Source: Paenibacillus sp. CF384 (GTDB lineage: Bacteria > Bacillota > Bacilli > Paenibacillales > Paenibacillaceae). Taken from it: a stretch of DNA of 64,000 nucleotides. The DNA is taken from NCBI RefSeq assembly GCF_900106745.1, contig NZ_FNNV01000010.1, positions 1 through 64,000 of the forward strand, in the 5' to 3' direction. A program made the translations under genes and the position numbers. Shown piece by piece: positions 41,296 to 50,427 of this stretch (the stretch's first letter is position 1; each line of letters starts with the position of its first letter). A model generated the notes under the pieces. It searched no databases, had not been told where the DNA came from, and saw nothing but the letters and a program-made list of their open reading frames with translations.

Positions 41296-42459
41296 TTGCA
41301 TATGTATGATCGTCATCAACGTCATGATGAAAGTCCCCCACTGTCTGATGCCGCTAAAGAACGGACGCCGGAAGAGCTGCTTCGTATTATATTTGATTAT
41401 ACCGCCAAAATCGGCGGAGAGCGAAACCTAAAGAGCGTACTCCTGCTTATGGCCAATATGGGCCGCGAGATGATTATGGCAGATCGATGTACCGTGTGGC
41501 TCATCGACCATGCCCGTAGAGAACTGTTTACAACCATCGCCCATGGCGTCAATGAAATCCGAATTCCGCTCGGTACCGGCTTTGTCGGCCATTCCATCGA
41601 GACAGGCAATTATTTATTAATCGACGACGCTTACAGCGATCATCGTCATAATGACGAGAATGATCGCCGTACCGGCTATCGAACGAAATCGGTGATCACC
41701 GTGCCATTCGTCGGCAATGACGGAACGATAATCGGTGCTTACCAAGCCATTAACAAGCTGACGCCGCAAGCTGCCTTTACGCAGCGCGACCTCGAGCATT
41801 TGAAGTTGGCAGCCTCCTACGCCGGCAAATCGCTTGAATCGGTTATTCTCCATGAGGAAATCGTCGCGACGCAGCGCGAAATCATTACCGTCATGGGGGA
41901 AATCGGCGAAAGCCGCTCCAAAGAAACCGGCAACCACGTCAAGCGGGTAGCGGAATATTCCTACTTGCTCGCCATCGGGTACGGACTACCTGTAGAAGAA
42001 GCTGAATTGCTCAAGATGGTTTCGCCCATGCATGATATCGGCAAAGTGGCCATTCCCGACTCTGTCCTGCTCAAGCCCGGTAAGCTAACCGAGGAAGAGT
42101 TCGATCAAATGAAGCTGCATACCGATATCGGCTATAATCTGCTCAAATCCTCCAGCCGCGAGCTGCTCAAAACAGCAGCAATCGTCGCCTATCAGCATCA
42201 CGAGAAGTGGAACGGCAAAGGATACCCAAGAGGTATCGGCGGAGAGGACATCCATCTCTACGGTCGGATTACAGCCATTGCGGACGTATTCGACGCGCTC
42301 GGCAGCGAGCGCGTGTACAAGAAGGCTTGGGAGCTTGAACGAATTCTGCAGCTATTCCAAGAGGAACGCGGCCATCATTTCGACCCGAAGCTGGTTGATG
42401 TCTTAATGGAGCAGCTCCCTGCGATTCTGGATATTCGAGATCGCTTCCGCGATACATAG
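41296..42459 (+). CDS. GAF and HD-GYP domain protein, probable c-di-GMP phosphodiesterase
   Basis: About 387 residues. A GAF sensor domain (about 30-185) is joined by a helical linker to an HD-GYP domain (about 200-380). The metal and catalytic motifs are complete: HVKRVAEYS, HDIGKVAIPD, HHEKWNGKGYPRG, ITAIADVFDALGSERVYK. HD-GYP enzymes hydrolyse cyclic di-GMP to pGpG or GMP. The GAF domain presumably binds a small ligand. No membrane segment is present, so it is cytoplasmic. TTG at 41296 has AAGGAG at the right distance; the next codon but one is an ATG (41302). Confidence 0.92.
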   Translation: MHMYDRHQRHDESPPLSDAAKERTPEELLRIIFDYTAKIGGERNLKSVLLLMANMGREMIMADRCTVWLIDHARRELFTTIAHGVNEIRIPLGTGFVGHSIETGNYLLIDDAYSDHRHNDENDRRTGYRTKSVITVPFVGNDGTIIGAYQAINKLTPQAAFTQRDLEHLKLAASYAGKSLESVILHEEIVATQREIITVMGEIGESRSKETGNHVKRVAEYSYLLAIGYGLPVEEAELLKMVSPMHDIGKVAIPDSVLLKPGKLTEEEFDQMKLHTDIGYNLLKSSSRELLKTAAIVAYQHHEKWNGKGYPRGIGGEDIHLYGRITAIADVFDALGSERVYKKAWELERILQLFQEERGHHFDPKLVDVLMEQLPAILDIRDRFRDT

Positions 42460-42530
42460 TCATTTGGTATAAATAAAACGAAGGTGGTAGTGCAGAGACA
42501 CAGCTCAGCACCACCACCGTCAGATTGTAG

Positions 42531-42570
42531 AGAAACCCCCGTTTTTTCAAAACGGGGGTTTCTTTTTTTA
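42531..42570 (+). terminator. Intrinsic terminator after the HD-GYP gene
   Basis: AGAAACCCCCGTTTT pairs perfectly with AAAACGGGGGTTTCT and is followed by TTTTTT. A smaller GGTGGT/ACCACC hairpin lies just upstream (about 42484-42518). Confidence 0.92.
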
Positions 42571-42601
42571 AAGCCGTTTGCACACTTACCTTCGCAATAA
42601 A

Positions 42602-42785
42602 ATGTTGCGAAATAAGCAGCATTTCATAGCCAATAGAGCTTTATCAGCGGAAATGTTGCGCATTATGCAACAAATATCCTCCTGCAGTGATCATGCGGCT
42701 GATTCTTCTAGTAATGTTGCCTTTTATGCAACATTAGGCCGCAATAGCGTCCTTCAGACGGGAAATGTTGCATTTCCTGCAGCAT
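42602..42785. repeat. Array of four ATGTTGC-N7-GCARCAT palindromes
   Basis: Four 21-base inverted repeats lie at 42602-42622, 42653-42673, 42714-42734 and 42765-42785. Each is ATGTTGC, seven variable bases, then GCAGCAT or GCAACA(T/A). Start-to-start distances are 51, 61 and 51 bases. The first and third spacers are alike (shared CAATAG and TCAG), so the array looks like a diverged duplication of a two-palindrome unit with period about 112. It fills the 345-base gap between the convergent HD-GYP and GDPD genes (42460-42804), away from any promoter. REP-like elements are the nearest known analogy. Confidence 0.85.
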
Positions 42786-42804
42786 TCGCAGAAGCGAGGG
42801 CATG

Positions 42805-43548
42805 CTAAATGCCTTCATTCTTCGCCTGCGCGAAGCGATCCGGATAATTCGTACAAATCATAAGCGCGCTGTCAAGCGCGGCGAGCCGCTTCATCATAGG
42901 CGCGTCGTTCACGGTCCATGCCATGACATCCACTCGTGCAGCGCGCATGGAAGCTAGCAGCTGATCCGTTACGCGCGTATAGCCGACAGATAAGAAATTT
43001 GCGCCTAAGCGCTCCAAATCCATTGTCAGCGTCCAAGGTGACGCATCCAGGATAAGTCCGGTCCGGACTTCCTTAGTCAGCTCACGCACGGTTCGCAGCG
43101 CCTCACGGTCAAAGGAGGTGATGACGGCATCATGCTGCAGACCGTTCTTGTACAGCAGCTCGACCACTTTCTTCTCCATGCCGGGGTAGCGGTTGCCGTA
43201 AGTTTTGAGCTCCACATTAAGTCGGCAGCGGCCGATTGTTGCGTCTGCCACTTGCTGAAGCGTCGGGATGCCTTCGCCTGCGAAAGACTTATCGAACCAG
43301 CTGCCCGCGTCCATCTTGCCAAGCTGCTCTGCCGTGAATTCATGTACACGACCTGCTACTCTTGCCGTTCGCCGAAGCGAGTCATCGTGGATGACCACGG
43401 GGATGCCGTCCTTCGACAGCTGTACATCAAGCTCGATCCACTGCACGAACGGAAAACTAAGCGCTTCCCGAAAAGCGGCCATCGTATTCTCCGGCGCAAG
43501 TCCTGAAGCTCCGCGGTGGGCAACACACGGATTCAACATCAGCTTCAC
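42805..43548 (-). CDS. Glycerophosphodiester phosphodiesterase
   Basis: A 247-residue GDPD-family TIM barrel that cleaves glycerophosphodiesters to glycerol 3-phosphate and an alcohol. Seen are VAHRGASGLAPENT (catalytic His and Glu), ELDVQLSKDGIPVVIHDDSL (second His and metal ligands), LNVELKTYG and the late VMAWTVND strand. No signal peptide, so it is a cytoplasmic form. Its start overlaps the stop of the capA-type gene by 4 bases, so the two are coupled. Confidence 0.95.
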   Translation of the reverse strand: MKLMLNPCVAHRGASGLAPENTMAAFREALSFPFVQWIELDVQLSKDGIPVVIHDDSLRRTARVAGRVHEFTAEQLGKMDAGSWFDKSFAGEGIPTLQQVADATIGRCRLNVELKTYGNRYPGMEKKVVELLYKNGLQHDAVITSFDREALRTVRELTKEVRTGLILDASPWTLTMDLERLGANFLSVGYTRVTDQLLASMRAARVDVMAWTVNDAPMMKRLAALDSALMICTNYPDRFAQAKNEGI

Positions 43549-44870
43549 TCCTTCGATTGAATGTTCCCTGCTTCATCCACTGTTGCATGGAAGGAAATAC
43601 TCGACATACGCTTCAGCAGCGCGACTCCCTCTTCGCCTGCCAGGGGAGCCGGCTGCGACTGCACCGCGCGCATCGGTTGAAATTTCAACGAGCAATCGCC
43701 TTTCACATTACAGGCTGCATCAAGGACGCCGGTGTCTTTCGTTGTGTCCGGCGTCATGCCGCTGAATATGAAATTGCCTAAACTGTAGGCAATCCACTTT
43801 CCTTTATACGACTCAAACCCTTGGAGAACATGAGGATGACTGCCGATGACTAAATCTGCCCCTGCATCAATATATTCATGTGCTAACCGTTTCTGATCGT
43901 TATTCGGTAAATCCTCGCGCTCAATTCCCCAGTGCACCATGACGACGACAATGTCGGCCTGCGTCTTCGCCTGCTTAATTGCAGCAACCGCACGTGTAGA
44001 ATCATAGGTTTCCGCTAAGCCTGCATGATCCTTCGTAGCTTTCCAGGAACCGACTGGGATCACTCTCGTCAAGCCAAGGAACGCAACGCTGATCCCTTTA
44101 GCCTCCAGCAGAACGGGCTTGAATGCTTCCAGCTCATCGCGTCCGGCGCCCATATTGGGAATGCCCGCTTCATCGAGATGGCCGATCGTATCCAGCAGCC
44201 CCTCTTCACCTTGGTCCAGCGTATGATTATTGGCTAAATTAACAACATCGATGCCGGCTGCCTTCAAGGCAGGCAGCGCATCCGGCGATGATTTATAGAC
44301 ATATTGTTTATTCTCTGCCGGCGTACCGCGCAGGGTAACTGGCGTCTCCAAATTAACCGCCATCAAGTCCGGCGTCTTCAGCTGGTTCAATACTTTCGCG
44401 TACGGGTACTCATAGCCGTTCTTAAGCATGAGCTTCTCTACGGAAGCTGCCAGCAACACATCACCTGTAAAAGATAAGTTCACTCGCTCCCCGGCAGCCG
44501 GCGTCACTGTGCCGCCCGTTGCAGCTTCATTATCGGACGAAGGTTCATCCTCCGAAATAGGCTCATAGGTTGTATGTCCCTCTGTCGGGTCATCCGTCTC
44601 CGGCGTCTCGGAGGCATCTGTATTCGCCTGATCAGGCGATTGATCGTCAGTGCCGGACTCGTTCCCTGCATTGGCGGTTTGTCCCGCACTATCGCTTCCG
44701 GCAGCCGTATTGTTCAGCTTCTCCTTGCCATCTTGCCGCTGCACCACATAAACGACCGCAAGTGCACCGATAATTAACAGCAGGACAAGGTTGATCGCAA
44801 ACAGGCGTTTCATTCTGCGGGCACGTTGTTGTTTCTGATGTTGACGAGATTCAGAGCGGGATACGGGCAT
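43545..44870 (-). CDS. CapA family metallophosphatase-like membrane protein
   Basis: About 441 residues. A basic N-terminus is followed by one membrane segment (about 24-43), then a Ser/Asp/Glu/Thr-rich linker to about 125. The CapA/PgsA domain carries FTGDVLLA, NLETPVTLRG, VVNLANNHTLDQG, VVVMVHWG and GSHPHVLQGFE, the metal-binding set of calcineurin-like phosphatases. CapA proteins take part in poly-gamma-glutamate export, but no capB/capC is near. A cell-surface hydrolase is the safer call. The ATG at 44870 follows AAAAGGAG. Confidence 0.92.
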   Translation of the reverse strand: MPVSRSESRQHQKQQRARRMKRLFAINLVLLLIIGALAVVYVVQRQDGKEKLNNTAAGSDSAGQTANAGNESGTDDQSPDQANTDASETPETDDPTEGHTTYEPISEDEPSSDNEAATGGTVTPAAGERVNLSFTGDVLLAASVEKLMLKNGYEYPYAKVLNQLKTPDLMAVNLETPVTLRGTPAENKQYVYKSSPDALPALKAAGIDVVNLANNHTLDQGEEGLLDTIGHLDEAGIPNMGAGRDELEAFKPVLLEAKGISVAFLGLTRVIPVGSWKATKDHAGLAETYDSTRAVAAIKQAKTQADIVVVMVHWGIEREDLPNNDQKRLAHEYIDAGADLVIGSHPHVLQGFESYKGKWIAYSLGNFIFSGMTPDTTKDTGVLDAACNVKGDCSLKFQPMRAVQSQPAPLAGEEGVALLKRMSSISFHATVDEAGNIQSKE

Positions 44871-44948
44871 AGTAGTTGGGCTCCTTTTCTTCAAACGATG
44901 ACCCCTTCATTATACACCATAGTCCGGGCGCATTTGGAAGCTTTTTCA

Positions 44949-45971
44949 TCAAGGTGAAACGGTTGTCGTCGGCTTCACCGAATAAACCATACAGTCATGT
45001 TGCCTTGTTCCGGCAACTAGCCCTTGGCGTTCCAGATGGAACAAATGGGCAAGCGTCTCCGACATCGCAAACCTCAAATTATGCGTATTGCCGGCAATCC
45101 GTTCGCCGAAGAGCCGCATACATAACGTATACCCCGTCATCGGTTCCACTTGAATCAGCTCGCGAATTTGAAGCAATCTCCGTTCATGGTGAGCTGCAAG
45201 CTGAACAATCCGTTCGCCAAAATTCGTGAAAGGATCCCGATGCCCCGGAAAAGCTAGCTCGACCTCATAACCCTTCAGCTCCTCCAAGCTGTCCAGGAAC
45301 TGCTGCAGCTGATCATGATTCTCTCCAGGCACTACGCTGATGTTAGGCGTAATATTCGGCAGCACTTGATCCCCGCATAGCATCCATTTCTTCAACGGCT
45401 CGTAGAAACATAACTGCCCCCTTGCATGCCCCGGGCTGTCGATCATATGCCACTCTGAATCGCCAATTGCCATCGTCTCGCCTGCTTTCAGAAACGTGAC
45501 GGTCGGCTGCGGCGATACTCTCTCCACGAAGCTAACCAGATGCGGAGCGATTTCCTCGACGACCGACTGCGGCATGCCTTGCTCGGCATACAGCTCCGTC
45601 AGCGAAGCCGCAAATTCCGCTCCAAGATCGACTCCCCATAAGCGCTGGGTGTAGGCATAGGAAAGCTCGGAAATATAGACCGGAGCTCCGGTTCGCTCTT
45701 GAAACCATCCCGCTAAACCGTAATGATCAGGATGCTGATGCGTCAGAATGATCGTATGAATCGAATCGAATGAGATCGATTGCTCATGCAGCGACTCGGA
45801 CCAAGCTTGAACAGCCTCGTCCGTATGTAATCCGGGATCGATTAACGTGTATCCGGCAGCGTCTGGGATCAAATAGCTGTTCACCCATCTTAGCGAGAAC
45901 GGCAACGGAACTTTAACCTGCACGATTCCTCCCGGCAACAGGGACACCTTCGTTTGTACTCCCTCACTCAC
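44949..45971 (-). CDS. MBL-fold metallo-hydrolase
   Basis: A 340-residue metallo-beta-lactamase-fold protein. Metal ligands are in THQHPDHYG, DSPGHARGQLCFY (next His), LCGDQV (Asp) and FPGHRDPF (last His). The C-terminal extension after about 255 is helical, as in the LACTB2-like/hydroxyacylglutathione hydrolase group. The start codon is GTG, overlapping the methyltransferase stop as GTGA, so the two are translated together. Substrate unknown. Confidence 0.92.
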   Translation of the reverse strand: MSEGVQTKVSLLPGGIVQVKVPLPFSLRWVNSYLIPDAAGYTLIDPGLHTDEAVQAWSESLHEQSISFDSIHTIILTHQHPDHYGLAGWFQERTGAPVYISELSYAYTQRLWGVDLGAEFAASLTELYAEQGMPQSVVEEIAPHLVSFVERVSPQPTVTFLKAGETMAIGDSEWHMIDSPGHARGQLCFYEPLKKWMLCGDQVLPNITPNISVVPGENHDQLQQFLDSLEELKGYEVELAFPGHRDPFTNFGERIVQLAAHHERRLLQIRELIQVEPMTGYTLCMRLFGERIAGNTHNLRFAMSETLAHLFHLERQGLVAGTRQHDCMVYSVKPTTTVSP

Positions 45972-46720
45972 GATATCGCCCTGCCTTTCAGAATCATCCG
46001 CGGTGAACGCTCCTCATCATAAGGTCGTCCTTCATAATCACCGTAGCGATGCTCCAGTTCGAGCCCCGCCTCCAGAAGTGCTTGTTCAAACCACGGCAAT
46101 GGAAATAAGCAAACCCGTTCCTCATAATGGCGAGAAGCCTCAGTCCCATCTAGCGAAGTAATATGAATCCGCTTTACGACCCAACCATCCGCAATAACCC
46201 GCTGCTCCCTGATATGCAGCTTTGTCAGTTCATCGGTACGCTCCGAATGCGGGACCAGATTAGCAGCAACATAGGACGGATTCATGAAATCAATTAGGAA
46301 AGTACCTCGCGGCTTCAGCACTCTTCGAATCTCTCGGATGACGCGGCGGTTGTCTGCTTCCATTTCGAAGTAGCCGAAGGACGTGAACAAATTGACGGTC
46401 GCATCGAAGGTGCCGTTCTCGAAAGGCAGCTCCCTCATGTCAGCTTTCACAAGGGCATGAATATGTCCTTGCTCATTGCACTCGTGTGCTTTCTGAAGCA
46501 GGGATTCGGACAAGTCGATGCCGGTAACCTTGTAACCGAGCTGGGCCAGGGCAAGCGCATGCCGTCCCATTCCGCAGCCGATATCGAGTACGGTGGCACC
46601 CGGTGCTAGCTCCAGCCACCCTGCCATGGTTTCCACCTCGCGCGCCGCCTGCTCCCAGTTGCGGTGCCGATACACAACCATATAATCAGAGCCGAAACTG
46701 CACTCATACCAATTCGCCAT
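45968..46720 (-). CDS. Class I SAM-dependent methyltransferase
   Basis: A 250-residue methyltransferase with motif I VLDIGCGMGRHALALA, the acidic ribose contact VTGIDLSESLLQKA, VKADMRELPFENGTFDA and motif-IV-like NLFTSFGYF. RRVLKPRGTFLIDFMNP follows. It starts MANWYECSFGSDYMVVYRHR, a family-typical opening. It heads a minus-strand run with the MBL protein, and probably with the capA-type and GDPD genes. Substrate unknown. Confidence 0.93.
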   Translation of the reverse strand: MANWYECSFGSDYMVVYRHRNWEQAAREVETMAGWLELAPGATVLDIGCGMGRHALALAQLGYKVTGIDLSESLLQKAHECNEQGHIHALVKADMRELPFENGTFDATVNLFTSFGYFEMEADNRRVIREIRRVLKPRGTFLIDFMNPSYVAANLVPHSERTDELTKLHIREQRVIADGWVVKRIHITSLDGTEASRHYEERVCLFPLPWFEQALLEAGLELEHRYGDYEGRPYDEERSPRMILKGRAIS

Positions 46721-46763
46721 ACTTGCTTCCCCTCTCTAGTCCATCTCTTTTTTTATGACTCTT

Positions 46764-46793
46764 ATTGTACTTCACCCTCCGCTATTCTGGCAA
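46764..46793 (-). promoter_or_regulatory. Methyltransferase operon promoter
   Basis: On the minus strand TTGCCA (46788-46793), 18 bases and TACAAT (46764-46769), about 40 bases before the ATG. It is divergent from the germination operon promoter. Confidence 0.55.
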
Positions 46794-46808
46794 AAGACTC
46801 ATGCAGCG

Positions 46809-46838
46809 GCATAATTTGCATCCTAAATATCCATACTA
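46809..46838 (+). promoter_or_regulatory. SigG promoter of the germination receptor operon
   Basis: GCATA (46809-46813), exactly 18 bases and CATACTA (46832-46838) match the SigG consensus GMATR-N18-CATWMTA at every position. It lies 53 bases before the GerA-type ATG. Forespore-specific SigG drives germination receptor genes in Bacilli. Confidence 0.82.
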
Positions 46839-46891
46839 TGCCAAGTTGTTATATTCCCAGTCAATTTGGTTCCGGAAAGGGGGCAGCCGTC

Positions 46892-48220
46892 ATGCTGAAT
46901 CGAATCAACACCTTGTTCGCAGAGTCGCGAGACTTGACGATGAATCGCTTGCAGAATGATACGCTCACGATCGAAATCGCTTATATTTCCACCCTTTGCG
47001 ACGAAAGTAAAGTCAGCGATTTCATCCTTGTCCCATTTACGAAGCAGGAGCATCCTTTTGAAGAATTGGTCCTGACCAATCCTGTCTTCAAGCGTCTGGA
47101 CGACCCTGCCAAATGGGCGGCTACGATTCTCCATGGCTTTGTGCTGCTGCAATTAAACGGAAACATCTTCCAGCTTGATGCCGCACGTATTATCCGGAAC
47201 GAGAATCCGCAAACGATGGTCGAAACCGTCATCGCAGGTCCGCAAATCGCGTTAAGCGAAGATTTGATAGATTCGGTTAATATCATTCGCAGCCGTTATC
47301 CAAACCCGGAGCTCGCCGTCGAGGAGCGTACCGTCGGCACGATGTCGAAGACAAGAGTTCTGATGCTCTTCGATAAACGTCGTGTAGATCCGACCGTTCT
47401 TACCGGAGTTAGGGAGAAGCTGGATCGGGTTTCGATCCCGATGATTTCGGCGACCGGTGAATTAGCGCGGGCTCTCGGCGATCGCTACCGGCTGTTTCCG
47501 ACCATGATGCTGACGGAACGCCCGGACCGAGTATGTACAGGCATTCAGAACGGCAAAATCATCCTGCTCATTCAAGGGTCCATGTTTGCGCTTATTTTGC
47601 CTGCAACGTTCTTCGACTTTATGAATGCCGTGGATGATCACTACGACTCATTCTGGATGACACGCTTACTGTTGATTCTCCGGTATTTGGCGGTAATTCT
47701 TACTGTCGCCTTGCCGGCGCTCTATGTGGCTATCGTCTCCTATAATCCGGAGCTCTTTCGCGTCCAATTAACCTTCTCCATTGCAGGCAGCCGATCTGCC
47801 GTGCCTTATCCTTCTTTTATCGAAGTATTCATTATGTTGTTTATGATCGAAGCGCTCATTGAAGCCAGCGTCAGGCTGCCGAAGTATATCGGTTCGACAG
47901 CGACTACAGTTGGCGGTCTCATTCTGGGACAAGCCGCGCAGCAGGCCGGACTCGTCAGCAGCATCATGATTATCGTGACCTCTGTCGTGGCGATTTCCAA
48001 TTTTGTCATTCCCGTTAACAATATGTCGGGGTCGATCCGGTTTCTGAAATACCCGCTTATTTTCCCTGCGATTTTCTTTGGCATCTCCGGGGTAACGATC
48101 GGGTTGTTCTGTTATTTGGTTTATTTGGCTGACATGCGGAGCTTCGGCAAACCGTACTTTCGCATTGTCAACAAATCAGCTTCGCAAAGCGGCGACATCG
48201 GGCAGGTGAATGAGGAATGA
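46892..48220 (+). CDS. Spore germination protein, GerA (A-subunit) family
   Basis: A 442-residue A-subunit of a nutrient germination receptor in the spore inner membrane. A soluble N-terminal half has two similar subdomains (about 1-225). It is followed by membrane segments near 270-425 with the hallmark stretches RYLAVILTVALPALYVAI and PSFIEVFIMLFMIEALIEAS. PKYIGSTATTVGGLILGQAAQQAG comes next. The ATG at 46892 follows AAAGGGGG; the open frame upstream has no start signal. It overlaps the B gene by ATGA. Confidence 0.96.
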   Translation: MLNRINTLFAESRDLTMNRLQNDTLTIEIAYISTLCDESKVSDFILVPFTKQEHPFEELVLTNPVFKRLDDPAKWAATILHGFVLLQLNGNIFQLDAARIIRNENPQTMVETVIAGPQIALSEDLIDSVNIIRSRYPNPELAVEERTVGTMSKTRVLMLFDKRRVDPTVLTGVREKLDRVSIPMISATGELARALGDRYRLFPTMMLTERPDRVCTGIQNGKIILLIQGSMFALILPATFFDFMNAVDDHYDSFWMTRLLLILRYLAVILTVALPALYVAIVSYNPELFRVQLTFSIAGSRSAVPYPSFIEVFIMLFMIEALIEASVRLPKYIGSTATTVGGLILGQAAQQAGLVSSIMIIVTSVVAISNFVIPVNNMSGSIRFLKYPLIFPAIFFGISGVTIGLFCYLVYLADMRSFGKPYFRIVNKSASQSGDIGQVNEE

Positions 48221-49326
48221 TTCGTTATTATTTCTACAATATCATTCTCGTCAGCAATTTGAATCTCATGATGTTTGTTCCGTATATGCTCCTAAATGAC
48301 CGTTATACAGGATCAGTTTCCTCGATGATTTGCGCTGCATTCTTCGGAAGCTTCTTGGCACTGACCTATACCCATGTCATGAAAACCTTCCCGGGCAAGG
48401 GACTTCCGGAAATATTGGCGATCTATTTCCCCAAGTATATCAATATCCCGATATTGATACTCTTATCGTTCATGTGGTACGCAGCAGCCGGAATCGCCAT
48501 TACCGCCTACGCGGTGCTCATTAATCGATTCTTCAACCCGGATACAAGCTCCATGCTCGTACTGCTCATTCTTGTAGGAGCATGCATATATACAGCGACG
48601 CGCTCTACCTTAACGATTGCTTTGATTATGGAGATGACCTTGCTCATTAATCTCCCGATTGTTTTCTTTATTCTGTTTAAAGCGTCAACCAATCCGTTTC
48701 TGGACTGGGATGCCATTCGAACCGTCGCCCAATATTGGCGTGTCCCGCCCAAAATTGAACCTTTTGCCGCTGCGACCTTTGTATTTACCGGGTATTCCAA
48801 CTATGCCATATTCAATCGGCTTAACCCGCCGAATTTCAGATTTCGCTTCCGCTGGGCAATGCCAATCCTCTGTACGTTGATTCTATTGCTCTCTTTCTTC
48901 GTCCCGATCGGCTTTCATGGAACGGAAGCCGTTGGCTCGTATTTGTACGTTTGGTCGGTAACTTCAGATTCCATGGTGCTTGGATACGGGTTCATTGAGC
49001 GCGTTATCTTCTTGTTTCTGTTATTGTATCTAAACCTTACGCTCCTTTATACGACAACGGGCTGGCATATCGCCATGCAGATGGTAAAGAGCTGTTTGCC
49101 CAAAGCAAAGCCGGAGATCGACCCCGTTCGCACAGCTGCCTCGAATTATGTGATCGTTTCGATTTTTGCTGTCTTAACGATGATCTCGTTCTACATCTTT
49201 AATGAAAAGCAGAGCTTGATGATAACCAGAGGCTGGCTGCTGGTTCGGTTATTTGCCGAAACGGCGACGGTCATGTTCTTCTTCATACTGAGTTTGATCG
49301 CACGCCGAAAGAAGTTGACATCATGA
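48217..49326 (+). CDS. Spore germination permease, GerB (B-subunit) family
   Basis: A 369-residue B-subunit with about ten membrane segments, related to amino-acid permeases (APC superfamily). It is thought to bind the germinant. Features include NLNLMMFVPYMLLNDR at the first segment, KTFPGKGLPEILAIYFPKY and YWRVPPKIEPFAAATFVFTGY. It is joined to its A and C partners by 4-base overlaps on both sides, giving equal expression of the complex. Confidence 0.95.
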   Translation: MIRYYFYNIILVSNLNLMMFVPYMLLNDRYTGSVSSMICAAFFGSFLALTYTHVMKTFPGKGLPEILAIYFPKYINIPILILLSFMWYAAAGIAITAYAVLINRFFNPDTSSMLVLLILVGACIYTATRSTLTIALIMEMTLLINLPIVFFILFKASTNPFLDWDAIRTVAQYWRVPPKIEPFAAATFVFTGYSNYAIFNRLNPPNFRFRFRWAMPILCTLILLLSFFVPIGFHGTEAVGSYLYVWSVTSDSMVLGYGFIERVIFLFLLLYLNLTLLYTTTGWHIAMQMVKSCLPKAKPEIDPVRTAASNYVIVSIFAVLTMISFYIFNEKQSLMITRGWLLVRLFAETATVMFFFILSLIARRKKLTS

Positions 49327-50423
49327 TCATGAAGCGAATCGCTATAAAACTAACTTTGATCGTCTCCCTTGCTGTGCTGCTCGGGGGCTGCGGTTTCAAA
49401 GATATCGATAAACGTTTCTTCGTCTTGGCCATGGGAATCGACGCCCCTGATGAAGGCAAGAGCGGCTACAAAATCACACTCCGGCTGGCCATCCCATCAC
49501 CAAAAATAGAGCCCGGCGCAGCTCAGACGCAAGTGGAAACGATTCACGCCTCCACCATTGCCGAAGCTCTCCGTTTGTTGAAATCTCATGTCGATAAGGA
49601 ACTGGATTTTGGCCATTGCAAGCTCTACCTGCTGGGTGAAGGGCTGGTGAAATCGGATTATACCGATTCCCTTCGGTGGATTTCCCGCCGCCGTGATGTG
49701 TCGAACATTGCCTATATCGCCATCGGAAAGCCTGACGCCAAGACGATTCTGAACATAAACCCGCCTGCGGAGCGTTTCCCAGGCAATACGATTTTCCTGC
49801 TGTTCGGAAAAGACGGCACCCAGTCTTCTTACATCGTCAGCGTTTATATGTTTGATTTCATGCGGCGTGTTGATGAACGAGGCATGGATCCCATCATGCC
49901 GATTATGCGGAAAGAGAAGAATGGTTATGTCGTTGCGAAGCTGGGACTGCTGGATAAATCCAAGCTTGTCCTGACGCTTAACCCCCGCGAGACCGAAATG
50001 TACAACCAAATCCGCAATCACTATAAGAAATCGACCGTTACGGCAAAGATTAAAGGAGACACGCTTGTCATCTCCGTTGACCAAATCAATTCCCATTACA
50101 AAATAGTCAAAGAGCGGGACGGTTACGTGCTGAAGATGAAGCTGAATATTGGCGGCATATTCGAGGAAGCGCCGGGCGGCATTTACGATCAAGATTGGAA
50201 GGAGCTGGAGAAAGCCTTTAATACGCAGGTTGCCGCCGAAGCCAAGAGCCTGCTTGTGAAAGTACAGAAAGCAGGCGTAGATCCGTTTGGTTTCGGACTT
50301 CGTTATCGTGCGACCCACGCAGGGATTCCCCAGACTTGGAAAGATTGGGAGTCCATTTATCCCCAATTGAAATTCGAGGTTCAAGTGGATGTGGACATCG
50401 AGGGCTCTGGTTTAACTCGCTAA
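49323..50423 (+). CDS. Spore germination lipoprotein, Ger(x)C (C-subunit) family
   Basis: A 366-residue lipoprotein C-subunit. A signal sequence ends in LLGGCGF (lipobox Cys near residue 23), followed by the typical DIDKRFFVLAMGIDAPDEG. The three-domain GerC body ends with the YRATHAGIPQTWKDWESIYPQLKFEV region. It completes the A-B-C receptor. Two starts lie 6 bases apart (MIM). No terminator is evident before the convergent fni gene, 4 bases away. Confidence 0.95.
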   Translation: MIMKRIAIKLTLIVSLAVLLGGCGFKDIDKRFFVLAMGIDAPDEGKSGYKITLRLAIPSPKIEPGAAQTQVETIHASTIAEALRLLKSHVDKELDFGHCKLYLLGEGLVKSDYTDSLRWISRRRDVSNIAYIAIGKPDAKTILNINPPAERFPGNTIFLLFGKDGTQSSYIVSVYMFDFMRRVDERGMDPIMPIMRKEKNGYVVAKLGLLDKSKLVLTLNPRETEMYNQIRNHYKKSTVTAKIKGDTLVISVDQINSHYKIVKERDGYVLKMKLNIGGIFEEAPGGIYDQDWKELEKAFNTQVAAEAKSLLVKVQKAGVDPFGFGLRYRATHAGIPQTWKDWESIYPQLKFEVQVDVDIEGSGLTR

Positions 50424-50427
50424 TCAC

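Noticed and set aside
42602-42785. Regular repeats with 30-40 base spacers could be taken for a small CRISPR array.
   Set aside because: The repeats are degenerate palindromes of 21 bases with variable centres, the spacers are partly alike, and no cas genes are in the window.
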